Below, piece after piece: positions 47,176 to 59,636 of a stretch of DNA of 64,000 nt. The stretch is from Boesenbergia rotunda (lineage: Eukaryota; Streptophyta; Magnoliopsida; Zingiberales; Zingiberaceae), in the NCBI GenBank assembly GCA_024364735.1, contig JAGFNQ010000290.1, forward strand, positions 347,302-411,301, in the 5' to 3' direction. The notes under the pieces were generated by a model. The model was not told the origin of the DNA. It saw only the letters and a program-made list of their open reading frames with translations, and ran no database searches. The first letter of the stretch is position 1, and each line of letters begins with the position of its first letter. Made by a program: the position numbers and the translations under genes.

Positions 47176-48070
47176 CACTTCCAAAGCATTCTATATTTCA
47201 TCTTTTGTAAATTTCTTTCGGAGGTAGCTCTTCTAAACTTTCAAAATAGAGCAATTGAGGCTTACAATAAGGAGAAGAGTTTACGATGAGCTTTCAAGAT
47301 TACATAATTATAGCATTAGCTCCAAACATCTCCTCTTTACCCATCGTTTAAATAGCCCTCCAAAGATTTTAGCTACTAATTATCATTCTGCTATGCTGAC
47401 TAGGTTCCATCATCAATCAATTGATGTATGTAACTGTTACTCCATCCAACTATTATCACATAACATTTTCTCATTAGTGACTCTCTAGCCTTTTGGTTTA
47501 GCTTCAGTCAATTTGATACTTTTGTTAGTCAAATCATCCTTAATCAATTGACTCTCCAGTTGACTCGACTACAAAAAAAAACTCATCCTACTGTTGGTTG
47601 ATTAGACAAAGTTGACTATTGGGTCAACTTAGCTACCATCCGCTGACATGATCAACTCAACAAGACTCCATCTTCAAATTTGAATAGAAAATATGTTCAC
47701 TACCTAGAACACTCAATTAGACTATTTAGTCCACTTGACCCCTAGTCGACTAAAAGAATCCTCAGTCAATTAGATCATCGATTATGACCATTTTAAAAGT
47801 TGAGTCTGCATAAGTTGAGGTATACCCTCTATCAAAAGCATTGACATGATCTGATGGCCAAATTAGAGGGGGTGAACAGCGATTATACAACCTTCAAGTT
47901 CAATTTAAACTACTCTTATTATTGAGCTAGCAAGGTCAATCACAATTAGCACAATGAAAATAAAACATATAAAGCAATCATACTTACCAATCACTTATAC
48001 CTTTATTAATATAGTTTGACAACCCCTAATTTTTATTGCACAACTTATGATCAAGTCGGTGGGTCACTCT
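47176..48070. other. LTR debris, no gene
   Basis: Includes TCGACTAAAAG and GTTGACTATTGGGTCAAC-type phrases (47500-47780) and a GAGGGGGTGAACAGC block at 47867, as at LTR ends on the - strand. Confidence 0.35.
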
Positions 48071-48930
48071 TGTTGGTACTTGAAGCACTGACTAATTGAA
48101 CATGAATTTTGATATTGACAAAGCTTTATAGTTAAGATTATTTGAGATCTAATATGTTGAATTGAGTATGCAGAAAAGTCCTAATTGTGTTAGATATTAA
48201 GTCCTGGTCATAGTGATTGGGCATTAAGTCTTAGTCCTGTGAGTTGGGCAACGAAGATCTGGTTTGGAGGATTGGTCACTAAGTCTTATTCGTGTGGGTT
48301 AGGCAACAAAGACCTGCACTAGAAAATTGGGCATGAAGATCTGGTCGAGAAGACCACGCAGGAGTCTTGATAGATCGAGAATGACGGGCAAGAGTCGAGG
48401 CGGATTAAGGATCGGACGTCGAGAGCCCCGAAAGTCAAGGATCAGATATTGAGCAAAAATCCAACCAGGAGTTTAGCAAAAGGTAAGTTCTCCTTAGAGG
48501 AGTAGGTGAGAGCGTGTTCCCCATCAAGGGAACAGTAGGAATTGGTCTGACTAAAGATTTCGATTGAAACATAAAAGTCAGGACCAAACTGTCCAAGACT
48601 GTCAATTACATTTCATTTCAATATTACATATATTTGTTTGTATTTTTCTAACTTTGTGATGCAAGAAGACACAATTGAAGAAAACTAGAAAAAAGTCTCC
48701 AGGCGCTCGGAGCCAGTCCAGGCGCCCAAAGGTCTAAGCGCTTGGGCACTAGTTGATTTCGCAAGGCAAACTATCTAAACTTCTCTAGTTTGGTTGTGAC
48801 AGAATTTAGCTTGCTTGAGAGGGAGGAGAGAGAGAGAGAGAAGAAGTAGAGAAGAAGAGGAGAGAGAGAAGATCTTTAGGAGAAGGGTTGGATAGGTAGA
48901 ATCTAGAATTTCGTTCTCACAACAATGCTA
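48071..48930 (+). repeat. Probable Copia-type LTR fragment
   Basis: Starts TGTTGGTACTTGAAGC. It has repeated AAGTCCTGGTCATAG-type phrases (48180-48360), palindromic GCGC motifs (CAGGCGCTCGGAGCC, CCAGGCGCCC at 48693-48730) and a GA-rich tract (48820-48890). The 3' limit and duplication were not found. Confidence 0.4.
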
Positions 48931-49099
48931 GTTGATGTCCCATATATTGTTCATATCCTACTCTTTATGTCGATGTCCTTGTAGAGATCCTAACTACGTA
49001 CCGGTGTTAGCCATGCCGAAGCACACCAGAGTGCTTCCCCCTTTGGGCATCCAGAGTCATTAGATAGACAAGATAACTTAGGATGTCCAGTTTAGCATG

Positions 49100-50646
49100 G
49101 CATACATGTGTCACTTAGGTGACCCTAGACATATGATTCTAAATTATATAAGCCATCTCCTAATACAGGATAGAGAGAAACCTCTTCTATCACTAAGGCC
49201 TGAGACGTCCGGTTGAAAGGTTAGCCCTATCACTAAGGCTCCCTGGGCATATGATCTTGGACACTCCCTGGTGGCGATTGAACTCTCACAACTACATAGA
49301 AATAATTCACCATTCAAGCATTTCAATAAACACATATAAGGCAACATACATAAGAGAACAAGCATAGACATTTCATTGAATAAAAAAATACATCAATACA
49401 TAATTCATACAATATCATCACTTTGTAGCTACCTCCTACATCCTAGATTTGGAGAACCACTCCATTGTAAAGGAGATACAACAAGAAGACAATAAAGAGT
49501 AACACCTATAACCCAAAACCTAGGGAGAAAAGGGAGGAGGATACTTATCGTGGTGTCGCAGGTCTTCTTGAAGTGTCTCCTTGCTCCGGAGGTGGGCGGA
49601 TAAGTGAGGTGAAGGCTCTAAGGTTTCCCTTAGTGGGGAAAATCCTTCTCCAAGCCAAGGGGTGGAGTACCAAAGCCAATGATATGAGAAAAGGGGAGAA
49701 ACCCCCTCTTTATAGTCGATTCTGCATGGGGTGGCACGGGCCGTGTGGCGAGGCAGGCCCCCCATGCGATCTAGTTCAAGGGCATGTGGCTTGGTATGGC
49801 CTGACCTTGGGGGAGCACGACCTTGCTTTCGGCGGACACAGTCGTGCCTAAGAGAGGCACGGCCGTGTGAACCATTTTTGGACCTCAAGATACCATTTTA
49901 ATAAGTTAGTGTCCTCAGTAACATTGTTTATCTTTATGTTCTCTTCAACTTTTATGTAGAGATTATCAAGCGATTCCAACCGAGCAAGAAGTTATGACCA
50001 GTTTACTCTCACTATGTAATCTGTCCAGAGGCACGACCGTGCCACTAACTGTGCCCAATTGCACGCCCTCGTACCTCCCCAAGACTTGGTTTTAAGGGAT
50101 GATGTCTTCATGAGAGTTGTAGATCCTCAAGTCCTCTTCAGTCTGATATAAATAACAGCTAAAACCACCAACTGAATGAGAAGTTATGGTCGTTACGAAA
50201 TCGGTCCGCAGTGCAGTCTAGGTGTGCCACTTCACACGGCTGTGCCATGACTCCTTTTGGCACAGCTAGATGTTATTTTTTGGGTCTAAGGCATGAAGGA
50301 AAGTTGTAGATGTTGAAGTCCTCTTCAATTTGATATAAATATCAGCCTAGCACTCTAGCAAGATGTTATGATTGTTTAAAGATCAATCCACAGTGTAATC
50401 CTTTTCATAAGTGTGTCTCCTTAGCATGCGACTATGTCTTGCTAATATTTCATCCAAACATGCTCGATTTTGCTCTAAAAAGTCATCCTATCAATGAAAA
50501 CCAACAAAGGGTAGTTCTCCGAACTAAAATAGTAAAAGTAACAAGAATTATAGAAAATAGGATGCAACAACATAGAATATAGCCAAGAAAAGTAAGTGAA
50601 TAAGCGTTAATAGTAGTATAAAAATGTGTCTATTCTATGCTCATCA
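49100..50646 (-). repeat. Probable 3' LTR of a Gypsy (Tat/Athila-like) element, - strand
   Basis: On the - strand it begins TGATGAGCATAGAATAGAC at 50646, right after a purine tract whose complement is GCCCCAG (50650-50656) and the phrase TTGCTTGAGGACAAGCAA (50669-50686), typical of Tat-like 3' ends. It contains scattered GCACGGCCGTGT-type palindromes (49725-49875, 50025-50280). The left limit is a guess. Confidence 0.5.
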
Positions 50647-50664
50647 TAGCCCCAGACTTAAACC

Positions 50665-52195
50665 TTTGCTTGTCCTCAAGCAAAAAACCACAATCTAAAC
50701 TCATTTGTCTATATAGTATATCATTTTTCTCAATGAATTAATCTAACTCTGTCAACTAGTTTCGTTGGTAGGCATGATATCAAAACAATATAAGTGTGAC
50801 CCAAGTCTTAGTCCTCCGTGCTTAGTGCGATAAGTGGTCATAGTCTTTCAAGTTTCAATCTCTATGCCTAATTAAGTGGTAATCTAACCGTGCTCCTTAT
50901 GTTTCTGGCATTAGGTACTTATCTGCCTTATGCTCGGTTCATCCCTCTTAGTCTACCCCAAGGTCTCAAAGGCAAGGCTCAGAATCAAGAGAAATTTAGT
51001 ATTTATTTCTCCAGTAACCTAACTCGGTCTCAAAGGGGGCTCCACCGGAAAATCTTCTGGTGCATCTCCCTAACGCTCGTGTTAATCTCGCAGGCGTGGA
51101 CATCCTCTCCCTGTCATCGTCGCCGTGGGTTGCGCTTTAGTGACTCGCCGTCCACGTCGTTTGCTTCCGGAATAAGTTTTGACATCCTCTCCTCGTCATC
51201 GTCGTCGTGGGTTGCACTTTGGTGACTCGCCATCTCTGTTGTTCGCTTCCGGAACACTAGATATCGAGGATAGAAGGACCAACTCATACAAGATAATATA
51301 CATAGAAAGTTTAGGTCAGATTTCGATACTCTCGTCACTTGGGTAGCAATTATGCATTGTTAGATGTCACTAGCTCATTACTTATGTATCTAAAATAGTT
51401 TTAGAAACATTGCCACGTTATGAGAGTCTATTGGATTACACACAAAGAACATGTTGGTTTGGAGATGAGTTTATTTTAGTTTGAGTAAAATATGATGAAC
51501 CTTAAGATTATAGGGTAAACTCTAATCCGAAATTCGATTAATCGTGTTAGACTCAAATGAATCTAACCTTTGGGTTATGGGATTGAGTCTAATCCGAATT
51601 AGACTCATTGGATTAGACTCAATCACTAAAAAGGGTTAATGTCTATTAAAAGAGTTTAATGGAGCATTATTAAAGAGGAAGATCAAAAGGCAAAATTTTT
51701 GATATTCATTGGATAAATACAAAAGGTTAAGAGTTTAATGGAGCATTATTAAAGAGGAAGACTAAGAGACAAACTTTTGATTTTCATTGGATGAATACAA
51801 AAGACTTTGTCATTTTTTTGAAAAATAGAGTGAGAGTTCATCATCTTCTTCCGCTTGGCCTAATCCCTTATCTTCCTCTTTGGCTGAACCATTCAAGTGG
51901 CTAGCACTATGAAGGTAGTTCTTCTCCAAATTAATCTAAGTTCATGCGACAAACGTAGACGTGTTCATGTGAATACTAGTAGAGGTGAGACTGCTTTGAT
52001 CGTGCTAGATCCGCTAAACCAAAGTTACTGTCGGGATTATACTACTCCCTTATCTTGACATCTATCTAAGGTAGGTCAATGGAACAAAGGTAATCATTTT
52101 ATCAAACATTGTATATTATTTTCGCATGAATCTCTAAAATAGATCGATTTTTTTGCTACGTATAAATATTGTTTTCGCAAAAGATCCTTATAATC
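50665..52195. other. Gypsy 3' interior, then LTR debris; two short tandem duplications
   Basis: The noncoding 3' interior of the preceding Gypsy element follows to about 51050. At 51099-51257 an 82-bp unit (GACATCCTCTCC...CTTCCGGAA) is duplicated; at 51651-51804 a 79-bp unit (AGAGTTTAATGGAGC...) is duplicated. 51840-52195 resembles the end of a Copia LTR (compare 63420-63660). Element G landed here. Confidence 0.45.
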
Positions 52196-52613
52196 TGTTG
52201 GCACAGAATCGATGAGTAGCGGAGAAAATAAACCAGAAGGTTGCTGCAGAAGAGGACTAACTGCGGCAGAAGACGAACAAAAACAAAAAAAACTGCTACA
52301 GTAGATGAACAAACAAAAACTGCTGTAGAAGAAGGCAAAACAAGACTGCTGCGGAAACAGAGAGAAGAAGACGAATAGAGGAACAGAAAAACACGAAGGT
52401 ATGAACTGGGAAAAAATATTATTTCTGTCAATTTGATTCCTCTACACCAGACCCCTTTAAATACTGTGTAAGAGATAACATTTTGACTCATAAAATAGGA
52501 AAGATTATCACTAATGTAAAAATAAATAAATAAAATTAAATCATGAATGAGAAACTTGCGGAAGGAGAAAAACGTGGTGCGTGATAACCCCATGTCCGAA
52601 TTATTTGCTTACA
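52196..52613 (-). repeat. 3' LTR of element G (left copy)
   Basis: 418 bp, begins TGTTGGCACAG on the + strand and ends TGCTTACA. Confidence 0.95.
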
Positions 52614-52622
52614 TTACTCCCC

Positions 52623-55600
52623 CTAATTTTGACATGGCTCTAAATCACGGACGCCAAGTAGTTGTCGCATGGCAGCTAACTTCACTCCTGGCAATGCTTT
52701 AGTTAATACATCCGCTCGCTGTTCTCCGGTATTAATGAACTCAACCACAATCTGTCCCTTCTCAACACATTCTCTGATAAAATGATACCTTGTATCTATA
52801 TGCTTGCTATGACCATGGAACACCGGATTCTTCATGAGAGCTATAGCAGATTTGTTGTCAACAAACAAAGTTACCGGCTTTGGCTTTTCACCGATTAATT
52901 CACTGGCAAGACTCCTCAACTACAATGCATGGCAGGCTGCAGTTGTGGCTGCCATGAACTCTGCCTCACAAGATGAAAGCGCCACTGTCTTCTGCTTCTG
53001 TGAATTCCAAGACACTAAACTTTCATTAAAATAGAAAGCCATACCACTTGTGCTTTTTCGTCCATCGAGATCGCCGGCTAAATCACTGTCCGAGTAGCCG
53101 AATACACCAATGTCCTGAGGTCCCTTTATGTAAGCAAGCCCAAGATGAATCGTACCTTTTAAATACCTGAGAATCTGTTTGACCACCTTGTGATGCATGA
53201 TTGTAGGCCTCTCCATGTATCTGCTCACCATTCCGACAGAATAAGACAGGTCCGGCCGTGTGTGTAACAAATATCTCAAACAACCAATGATGCGCCTATA
53301 TTCTGTGGAGTCAACTGGAGTCCCATCCAAGTCTTTATGCAGCTGTGTCTTGGGTTCCATTGGATGCTTTGTGGCATTGCAGTCTGTCATCTTGAACTGA
53401 GATAGAATTTTCTTGGCATAAGCTGATTGCTTAAGCAAAATTCGGCTCTTCTGTTGCTCCACTTCAATCCCTAAGTAGTAGGAGAGAAGACCCAAATCAG
53501 TCATTTCAAATTCTGTCATCATTTGTTGTTTGAACTTGTTGATTTTTTCTGTGCTACTTCCTGTCACGATGAGATCGTCGACATTCACTCCAACAAGTAT
53601 ACTTGCTTCTCCTTTACCTCTTGTATATACTGCATGTTCTTGAGTACATTTTTTGAAACCGAGCTCTTCCAAACTCCTGTTCAGCCGCATGTTCCAAGCT
53701 CGTGGAGCTTGCCGTAATCCATAGAGGACCTTGGACAATCTGTATACCTTATGTCTTTGATTCTGTATCTCAAACCCTTCCGGCTGAGTGACATATATTT
53801 CTTCCTCCAACTCTCCGTTGAGAAATGCTGACTTCACATCTAGATGGTGTACCTCCCAGCTTTGATTTGCAGCAATTGCAAGAATGACTCGAATAGTGTC
53901 AAGTCTAGCAACAGGTGCGAACACTTCTTCAAAGTCGATGCCTTGTCTTTGTACATAGCCTTTAGCTACTAACCTTGCTTTGTGCTTAACGACTTTCCCA
54001 TCTGAATCTTTCTTCAATTTGAACACCCACTTTAGACCGATAGGTTTGCGGCCTAATGGGAGTTCAGTTAGGGTCCAGGTCTTGTTCATCTCAATAGATT
54101 TCAATTCTTCCTCCATTGCTTCGTACCAGCAAGCCTCGGTTGCAGCTTCTTGATAACATGTTGGTTCTTCTGACATCACCATCATCACTTCACCCTCTTC
54201 TTCATTAATACCAGTCACTTCCTCAGTGTTGGCGTAGATATCAGCAAGGGACCTGTAACGGACTGGCCCTTCATAAGAGTCAGGTGTGCTTGTTGTTGAA
54301 GGCGAGGAGGATGCATGAGTATCCGATGATGGTGTAGATGGACTTGATGCTCCTGTCGGTGTTGTGACTTCTTCCGCCCCTGCCTCAATGTCTGCTGCAA
54401 TAGTCACCTCGTCGATGTCGAATGCATCCATCACCATAAACTCTGGTATTTTTCCTTCATTGTTGACACCTACATTCCATGTCCATTCACAATTTTCTTG
54501 AAACATTACATCTCTACTTACTTGTAGCTTGCCGTGCTTCGGATCAAATAGACGATGAGCTTTGCAGCCTTCCTCGACACCCAAGTATACCATGGGTGAT
54601 CTTCTGTCGTCAAGTTTCTTAAGGTGAGGGGTTGTATTTTTCACATATGCAACACACCCGAACACCCTCAAGTGGGTGAGATGTGGCCTTCTCCCCATCC
54701 AAGCTTCAAATGGTGTACGCTCTCCTAGTGCCTTAGTTGGGAGACGGTTTAGCAGATAGACAGCATGCCTAACCGCCTCTCCCCAGAACCTTGTCGGCAT
54801 ATGTGTACCCTTGAGGAGAGATCTTATCATGGCCATCACGGTGCGATTACGGCGCTCCACAACACCATTTTGTTGGGGTGTGTAGGGAGCCGTGAGGTGC
54901 CGCTCGATTCCTTCATTTTCACAGAACCGAGTGAATTCCGTGGATAGAAACTCGCCACCCCGGTCTGTCCTGAGTGTTCTGATCTTGTGTTCAATCTTGT
55001 TCTCCATCAAGATTTTGAACTTCTTGAATGCTTGGAATGCATCACTTTTTGCTGCCAATACAAACACCCACATCCACCTTGTGAAATCATCAACAATTAA
55101 AAGAAAATACTTGTTACCGGCTAGTGTACATAGTGAGATTGGCCCGCAAATATTAACATGGAGAAGTTCCAACGGCTTATCCGCTCTAAAATTTGCTTGT
55201 TGCGGGAATGGCGACCTTGCATGCTTGGCGATCACACACACCTCGCAAAGCTTGTTCGGCTGGGGCAATAGTGGCACATCAATTGCCAATTTCTTCTCTC
55301 CCAATAGCTTCAAGTCATGGAAATTGACATGTCCAAGCCTTGCGTGCCATAACCAGGTAGGGTCTTCTAGACTTGCTAGGAGACAAACTTGCTTGAGTGT
55401 CTTTAAGGTTATCTTGTACAAGCGATTCTGTGTTCGCTTTACCAGCATCAAGAGCTTCCTGCTCTTATCAATCACCTTCATGGTATCTCCTTCCATGTGC
55501 ACTTCGTTCCCAGTTTCTGTCAATTGACCAAGACTTATGATATTACTACAAAGTTTTGGAATGTAGTATACCTCATGGAGAGCCTTCTGATCGCCGTTCT

Positions 55601-56804
55601 TGCATTCGAACACAACCGTCCCCTTGCCCATGATCTCAATAGTTGATCCATCGCCAAATCTCACCCTCCCGGTGATGGTTTCATCTAATTCTTGAAACTT
55701 CTCGTGATGGTCAGTCATGTGGTTGCTGGCACTGTTGTCAAGATACCAGACGTCTTTATCTTCTCCTTTCTTAACGCCGCGATACACCTCCGGTAGAAAT
55801 CTTTCTTCACTGAGCAGAATGGTATCTTGCTGCTCACGCCTAGTGTGAAACTCCTCATGGGACACGGTCATCATCAGTGCTGGCTCTTCCTTGGTGGCGC
55901 AAGTGAGGTGAGCCTCATCATCTCGACGCTTGCTGTAGCATTCGGACGCATAATGCCCCATTTTCTCACAATTGAAACACTTTATGTGTTTCTTGTCACG
56001 AGTGTTATTGTTGTTGCTGCTAGTGCCTCTTGCACTGTCTTGACGCTGCGTACCACGACCACGACCGCGCCCTCGCCCACGCCACTTGCCGCGATTAGGG
56101 CCGCTGGACCCGCGCCCCTTGCCTTCTGACGGAGTGTCCACGTTGCTCCCTTTTTGTCGCTTTTGCCATTCGGCATGAGTAAGTAGGAGTTCACCTTCAG
56201 TGCCGTTGGTATTGCCTCGTAATCGCTGTGTTCGTTCCTCGTATGCCTTCAGTCGCCCGATAGTTTCCTCAAACGGCATAGTCTCAAGGTCATGGAACTG
56301 CTCAATACCAGCAACAATAGGGAAGAATTTATCAGGGACAGAATCAAGCAACTTCTTTACTAACGAGGAGTCTTCAAGCGTAGCACCAAGAGTGGAGAAC
56401 TTGCTACTCAAGGCGCTAAGTTTGCCAGCAAACTCATCAATCGTCTCGGTCTCCTTCATCCGAAGAGCGTCAAACTCGCTCTTCAACGTTTGTACGCGTG
56501 CCTTCTTCACCCGATCACTACCAAGGTACCTCGTCTTGAGGCTGTCCCAGACTTCCTTCGCCGTCTTCTTTTTCGCGATCTGGAGAAGGATGTCTTCGGG
56601 GACACACTGCTAGATGTATGCACGCGCCTTCTTGTCCTTCTTTGCATCCACCTGGGCTTCTTCCGCTGGCTCTACCGCCTCCCAGACTCCCTGGGCATCG
56701 AGAATTGCCTCTGTCTTTATTGCCCACACAGTGTAATTGTGAGGACTTAGCATCGGATAGGGAAATGGCACTCCGCCGTTTTCCTTTGCTGGGATGCTCG
56801 ACAT
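52623..56804 (-). pseudogene. Copia G gag-pol polyprotein with two in-frame TAG codons
   Basis: Starts MSSIPAKENGGVPFPYP at 56804. A TAG at 56610-56612 interrupts gag after 64 codons; the frame then runs about 1,230 codons to a TAG at 52920-52922 in RNase H, after which the last 99 residues follow in frame to 52623. Domains from the 56510 codon: zinc knuckle CFNCEKMGHYASEC (about residue 178); protease WYLDNSASNHM (258; D-S/T-G expected); integrase HARLGH...CEVCVIAKHA (385-430), DDFTRW and the DDE core; RT LDVKSAFLNGELEEEIYV (about 905) and VNVDDLIVTG (about 1000; YVDD usual); RNase H GYSDSDLAGD (about 1150). The second stop replaces the usual Trp (TGG to TAG). Probably inactive unless the stops are read through. 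Confidence 0.92.
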
Positions 56805-56847
56805 TTTTATAGAATCGTGGATTCTTGAATGTCTTATACTACCAAGC

Positions 56848-56859
56848 GCTCTGATACCA
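56848..56859 (-). other. Primer binding site of element G
   Basis: The complement reads TGGTATCAGAGC, matching initiator Met tRNA. Confidence 0.9.
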
Positions 56860-56861
56860 AG

Positions 56862-57279
56862 TGTTGGCACAGAATCGATGAGTAGCGGAGAAAATAAACC
56901 AGAAGGTTGCTGCAGAAGAGGACTAACTGCGGCAGAAGACGAACAAAAACAAAAAAAACTGCTACAGTAGACGAACAAACAAAAACTGCTGTAGAAGAAG
57001 GCAAAACAAGACTGCTGCGGAAACAGAGAGAAGAAGACGAACAGAGGAACAGAAAAACACGAAGGTATGAACTGGGAAAAAATATTATTTCTGTCGATTT
57101 GATTCCTCTACACCGGACCCCTTTAAATACTGTGTAAGAGATAACATTTTGACCCATAAAATAGGAAAGATTATCACTAATGTAAAAATAAATAAATAAA
57201 ATTAAATCATGAATGAGAAACTTGTGGAAGGAGAAAAACGTGGTGCGTGATAACCCCATGTCCGAATTATTTGCTTACA
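56862..57279 (-). repeat. 5' LTR of element G (right copy)
   Basis: 418 bp, the same ends as the left copy; it differs by six transitions, five of which put C or G here where the left copy has T or A. Confidence 0.95.
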
Positions 57280-57284
57280 TAATC

Positions 57285-58380
57285 TCCACCTAGTAAGGAG
57301 AAAGATAATGAGCTATTTTAAGGATAACTCATCTTAATAGTTCATAGGTCATGGAGTAGAACCTCATAAATTTTATTTTAGCGCCTTGATTGTCTTGTTT
57401 TATCTCTTTCATATTTGACCATGCAAAGAACTCACAAGAGAAAACAAGTATATACTTTTATGTCCATTCCCCCATTAGTTACTACTCAAAAGAAAGAACA
57501 AGTTGACCAATTTCTTACTAATTGGAAGACATGTCCAACGACCAAGATGATGAACACTTTATGCTACATAAAGGACGAGACTCAAGGCGATGTTATTATC
57601 GCTCTACACACATTCGATGGACGATCAACCAAAGTTCTTTACAACCCACGTAGAGAGTTAAGTTTTCTTCGAGGAGGGAGAATTAGCAAATTATTATTAT
57701 TATTATTATTTTAAATTGTAGTGAATACTTGATAATTACCCTCCTTTTAGGTGTCAAATATTTAATTTCTTTTAATTGGTAGACATATCTTTTAAATTGT
57801 ATTTTTGGTACTTTTCAAATTTAATAGGATTTTATATTTTCAAGTCTCAGTCAAATTATTTCTTAGTGGTCAAGTTCTTTAAAACAAGTGAGTATTTCTT
57901 ACACTGCTAGATTGATTTTATTTTTAAAGTTTAGTTGAGTCGGAGCATTTAAAAAGATTCCGATTCTCATTTTTGTTATTTATATTTTCATTAATGAATC
58001 ATTATCTATTCAAGAAATTTATTGTAGTTGGAAGCTGATGCTCAATCTCCCTATAGCCTGCTAGCTGTTGCACCATGTAGAGCTTATTGACACCGTGGTC
58101 AGTTACTTTTCACTTCCAAATTTTTGTCAAATTCAACCGAGCTTGTTCTCTACCAAAACACAATTTTCAGTGCAGATCACATTATCGTTAGCACATATTT
58201 ACAACTGCAATTATCGAGCAGCAAATCTTTGCGACTGCAAGTACCGTGCTCTGTAGCCAAAATAATCAAAGACTGCTGAGATCTAGTCTACACACACCAT
58301 GATTCAGCAAGTTGGCTGATCCATTGGTACAGCAACTAGAAGAGATAACTCAGCAATTCCTCTTCTCCGAGTTTATTCTC
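57285..58380. other. No firm gene; 3' flank of the SPA-like gene
   Basis: A 99-codon open frame (+, 57415-57714, MTMQRTHKRKQVYTF...) resembles nothing I know and ends in an (ATT)n run at 57690-57711. The last few hundred bases probably hold the 3' untranslated region of the SPA-like gene. Confidence 0.35.
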
Positions 58381-58572
58381 TTAGACCATTTGCAATAGTC
58401 TTATGCAGCCACTAGAATTTGCAGCAAGAACCATATTTGACGTTCTTCTCCAGCAGATGCTTGAAACAAAATGTGCACTGTCGCCGCCAATCTCATCGCC
58501 ACTAATAGGATCTAAGTTACCAAACTTGTAGGAGGTTATGGGCATAGGAAATTTTTTATGATAAGCATACAC
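58381..58572 (-). CDS. SPA1-related gene, last exon
   Basis: Encodes VYAYHKKFPMPITSYKFGN...HFVSSICWRR...VLAANSSGCIRLLQMV then TAA at 58381-58383. It is the seventh WD40 blade and C terminus of SPA proteins; the YHK-FPMP, SSICWR and AANS-G-I phrases are family hallmarks. The acceptor TTTTTTAG precedes GTG at 58572. SPA proteins bind COP1 and CUL4-DDB1 to degrade light-signalling transcription factors in the nucleus in darkness. Confidence 0.85.
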   Translation of the reverse strand: MYAYHKKFPMPITSYKFGNLDPISGDEIGGDSAHFVSSICWRRTSNMVLAANSSGCIRLLQMV

Positions 58573-58820
58573 CTAAAAAAACAAATTAATTACAAGATCA
58601 TTAGAAAAATCCTTCAAGACAAAATACAGCTTGAAATACATATCCACATTTGCTAAAAAAGTATTGCAAATTGGATGAATTTGCAACGGAGACAGAAAAA
58701 AGATCTATTATCTTTAGCAGCAATAAAAGTTTAAGGTGTAGATACAAAGTGCGTAAATATAGAAAAATACTGTACATTGCAGACATAAGGATAGCAAAAT
58801 CAAAGAAAGTGGATACTCAC

Positions 58821-58880
58821 TTCATTAGTTTCAGAACCGCATAAGATGTATCCATCGCAAACAGATAAGCCTACAAAATT
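58821..58880 (-). CDS. SPA1-related gene, penultimate exon (20 codons)
   Basis: Reads NFVGLSVCDGYILCGSETNE, exactly 60 bp, with acceptor TTGCAG and donor GTGAGT on the - strand. It matches the SPA sequence between WD40 blades six and seven (NFVGLSV-DGYIA-GSETNE in the family). Too short to appear as an ORF. Confidence 0.85.
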
Positions 58881-59028
58881 CTGCAATTGAAAAGAGCCAC
58901 ACATCACGACAAAATTATTACACCAAAGGGAATCGGGAGAGCCAAATTAATTATGTTGAGAAACAGCAAATTAATGGAAATTTTAACTAATATTTGGTTA
59001 ACTGAAACTCAGAGAGAAAATTTCAAAC

Positions 59029-59346
59029 CTTCTCGTTACTATGGCCAGTCATGGTCAAAGTGCAGGCATTTGTGGATAATCCTGCTGCATAGGTCTTCTT
59101 AAGATCCCAAAGCTTTAGTGTGTTATCAGTAGATGCAGACACAATTGTATCAGAATTCACAAATTTTATGTAGCTCACAGTCCTTCTATGTCCAGTTAAA
59201 GTACACCAGGGAATCCTGGTATTACGAATATCGTAACAGTAGATTCCGTAATCAGCAGATCCAAAGGCCAGTAGATTAGATGAATACGGCGAAAACTGTA
59301 CGCAGCACACATTTGCAACACTCTTGATTGTTGTGATGCATTCCTT
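59029..59346 (-). CDS. SPA1-related gene, exon with WD40 blades
   Basis: 106 codons in phase 0, from KECITTIKSVANVCCVQFSP through LLAFGSADYGIYCYDIRN, GHRRTVSYIKFVNSDTIVSA, STDNTLKLWDL and TMTGHSNEK. The YDIRN ending of one blade corresponds to the WDxR-like box used for DDB1 contact in COP1/SPA proteins. Acceptor TTGCAG and donor GTTTGA flank it on the - strand. The frame has no stops, so this part looks under constraint or recently intact. Confidence 0.87.
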
Positions 59347-59636
59347 CTGCAAGCATAGAATACATTTACTTCTGATTGTAGACTTTAGTTTAACAATAGC
59401 ATTGAGCTGAAGCATTGTAACTGTGATGTAAAGATGCATATTATAAAAGTGTGGTTGATGTCTAGCACCATGATAGAGTTGTAGAAATAAAGAATCTTCA
59501 AGAGTAAATACTCAATGTCAATTCACACTAAAAGCTATAGCGGGTTATTCTGGATAATTTATCCCAATGAAATTTCACAATCCAAATAAGGTAATGCAAA
59601 AGATGCAGATATATGAATATGATAGAGAGCTCGCAC

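Larger units (their letters stand above)
52196..57279 (-). mobile_element. Full-length Copia retrotransposon G, young
   Basis: 5,084 bp with two 418-bp LTRs and a perfect TAATC duplication (52191-52195 and 57280-57284). The initiator-Met primer site (56848-56859) is two bases inside the 5' LTR; a purine-tract complement CTCCCCCT lies at 52617-52624. A single gag-pol frame on the - strand is interrupted by two TAG codons. The LTRs differ at six positions by eye, all transitions (98.6% identity). At an assumed 1.3e-8 substitutions per site per year this is roughly half a million years. The structure is otherwise intact. Confidence 0.95.

Noticed and set aside
52156..52593. - strand ORFs (145 and, at 56834-57259, 141 codons) rich in Ser/Phe/Leu
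   Set aside because: They lie in the two LTRs of element G and mirror each other; LTR sequence without coding evidence.
54892..55527. + strand ORF of 211 codons
   Set aside because: Antisense shadow of the Copia G integrase/protease region, which has clear motifs on the - strand.
57415..57714. + strand ORF of 99 codons as a host gene
   Set aside because: No recognisable domain, partner exon or promoter, and the end runs into an (ATT)n microsatellite.
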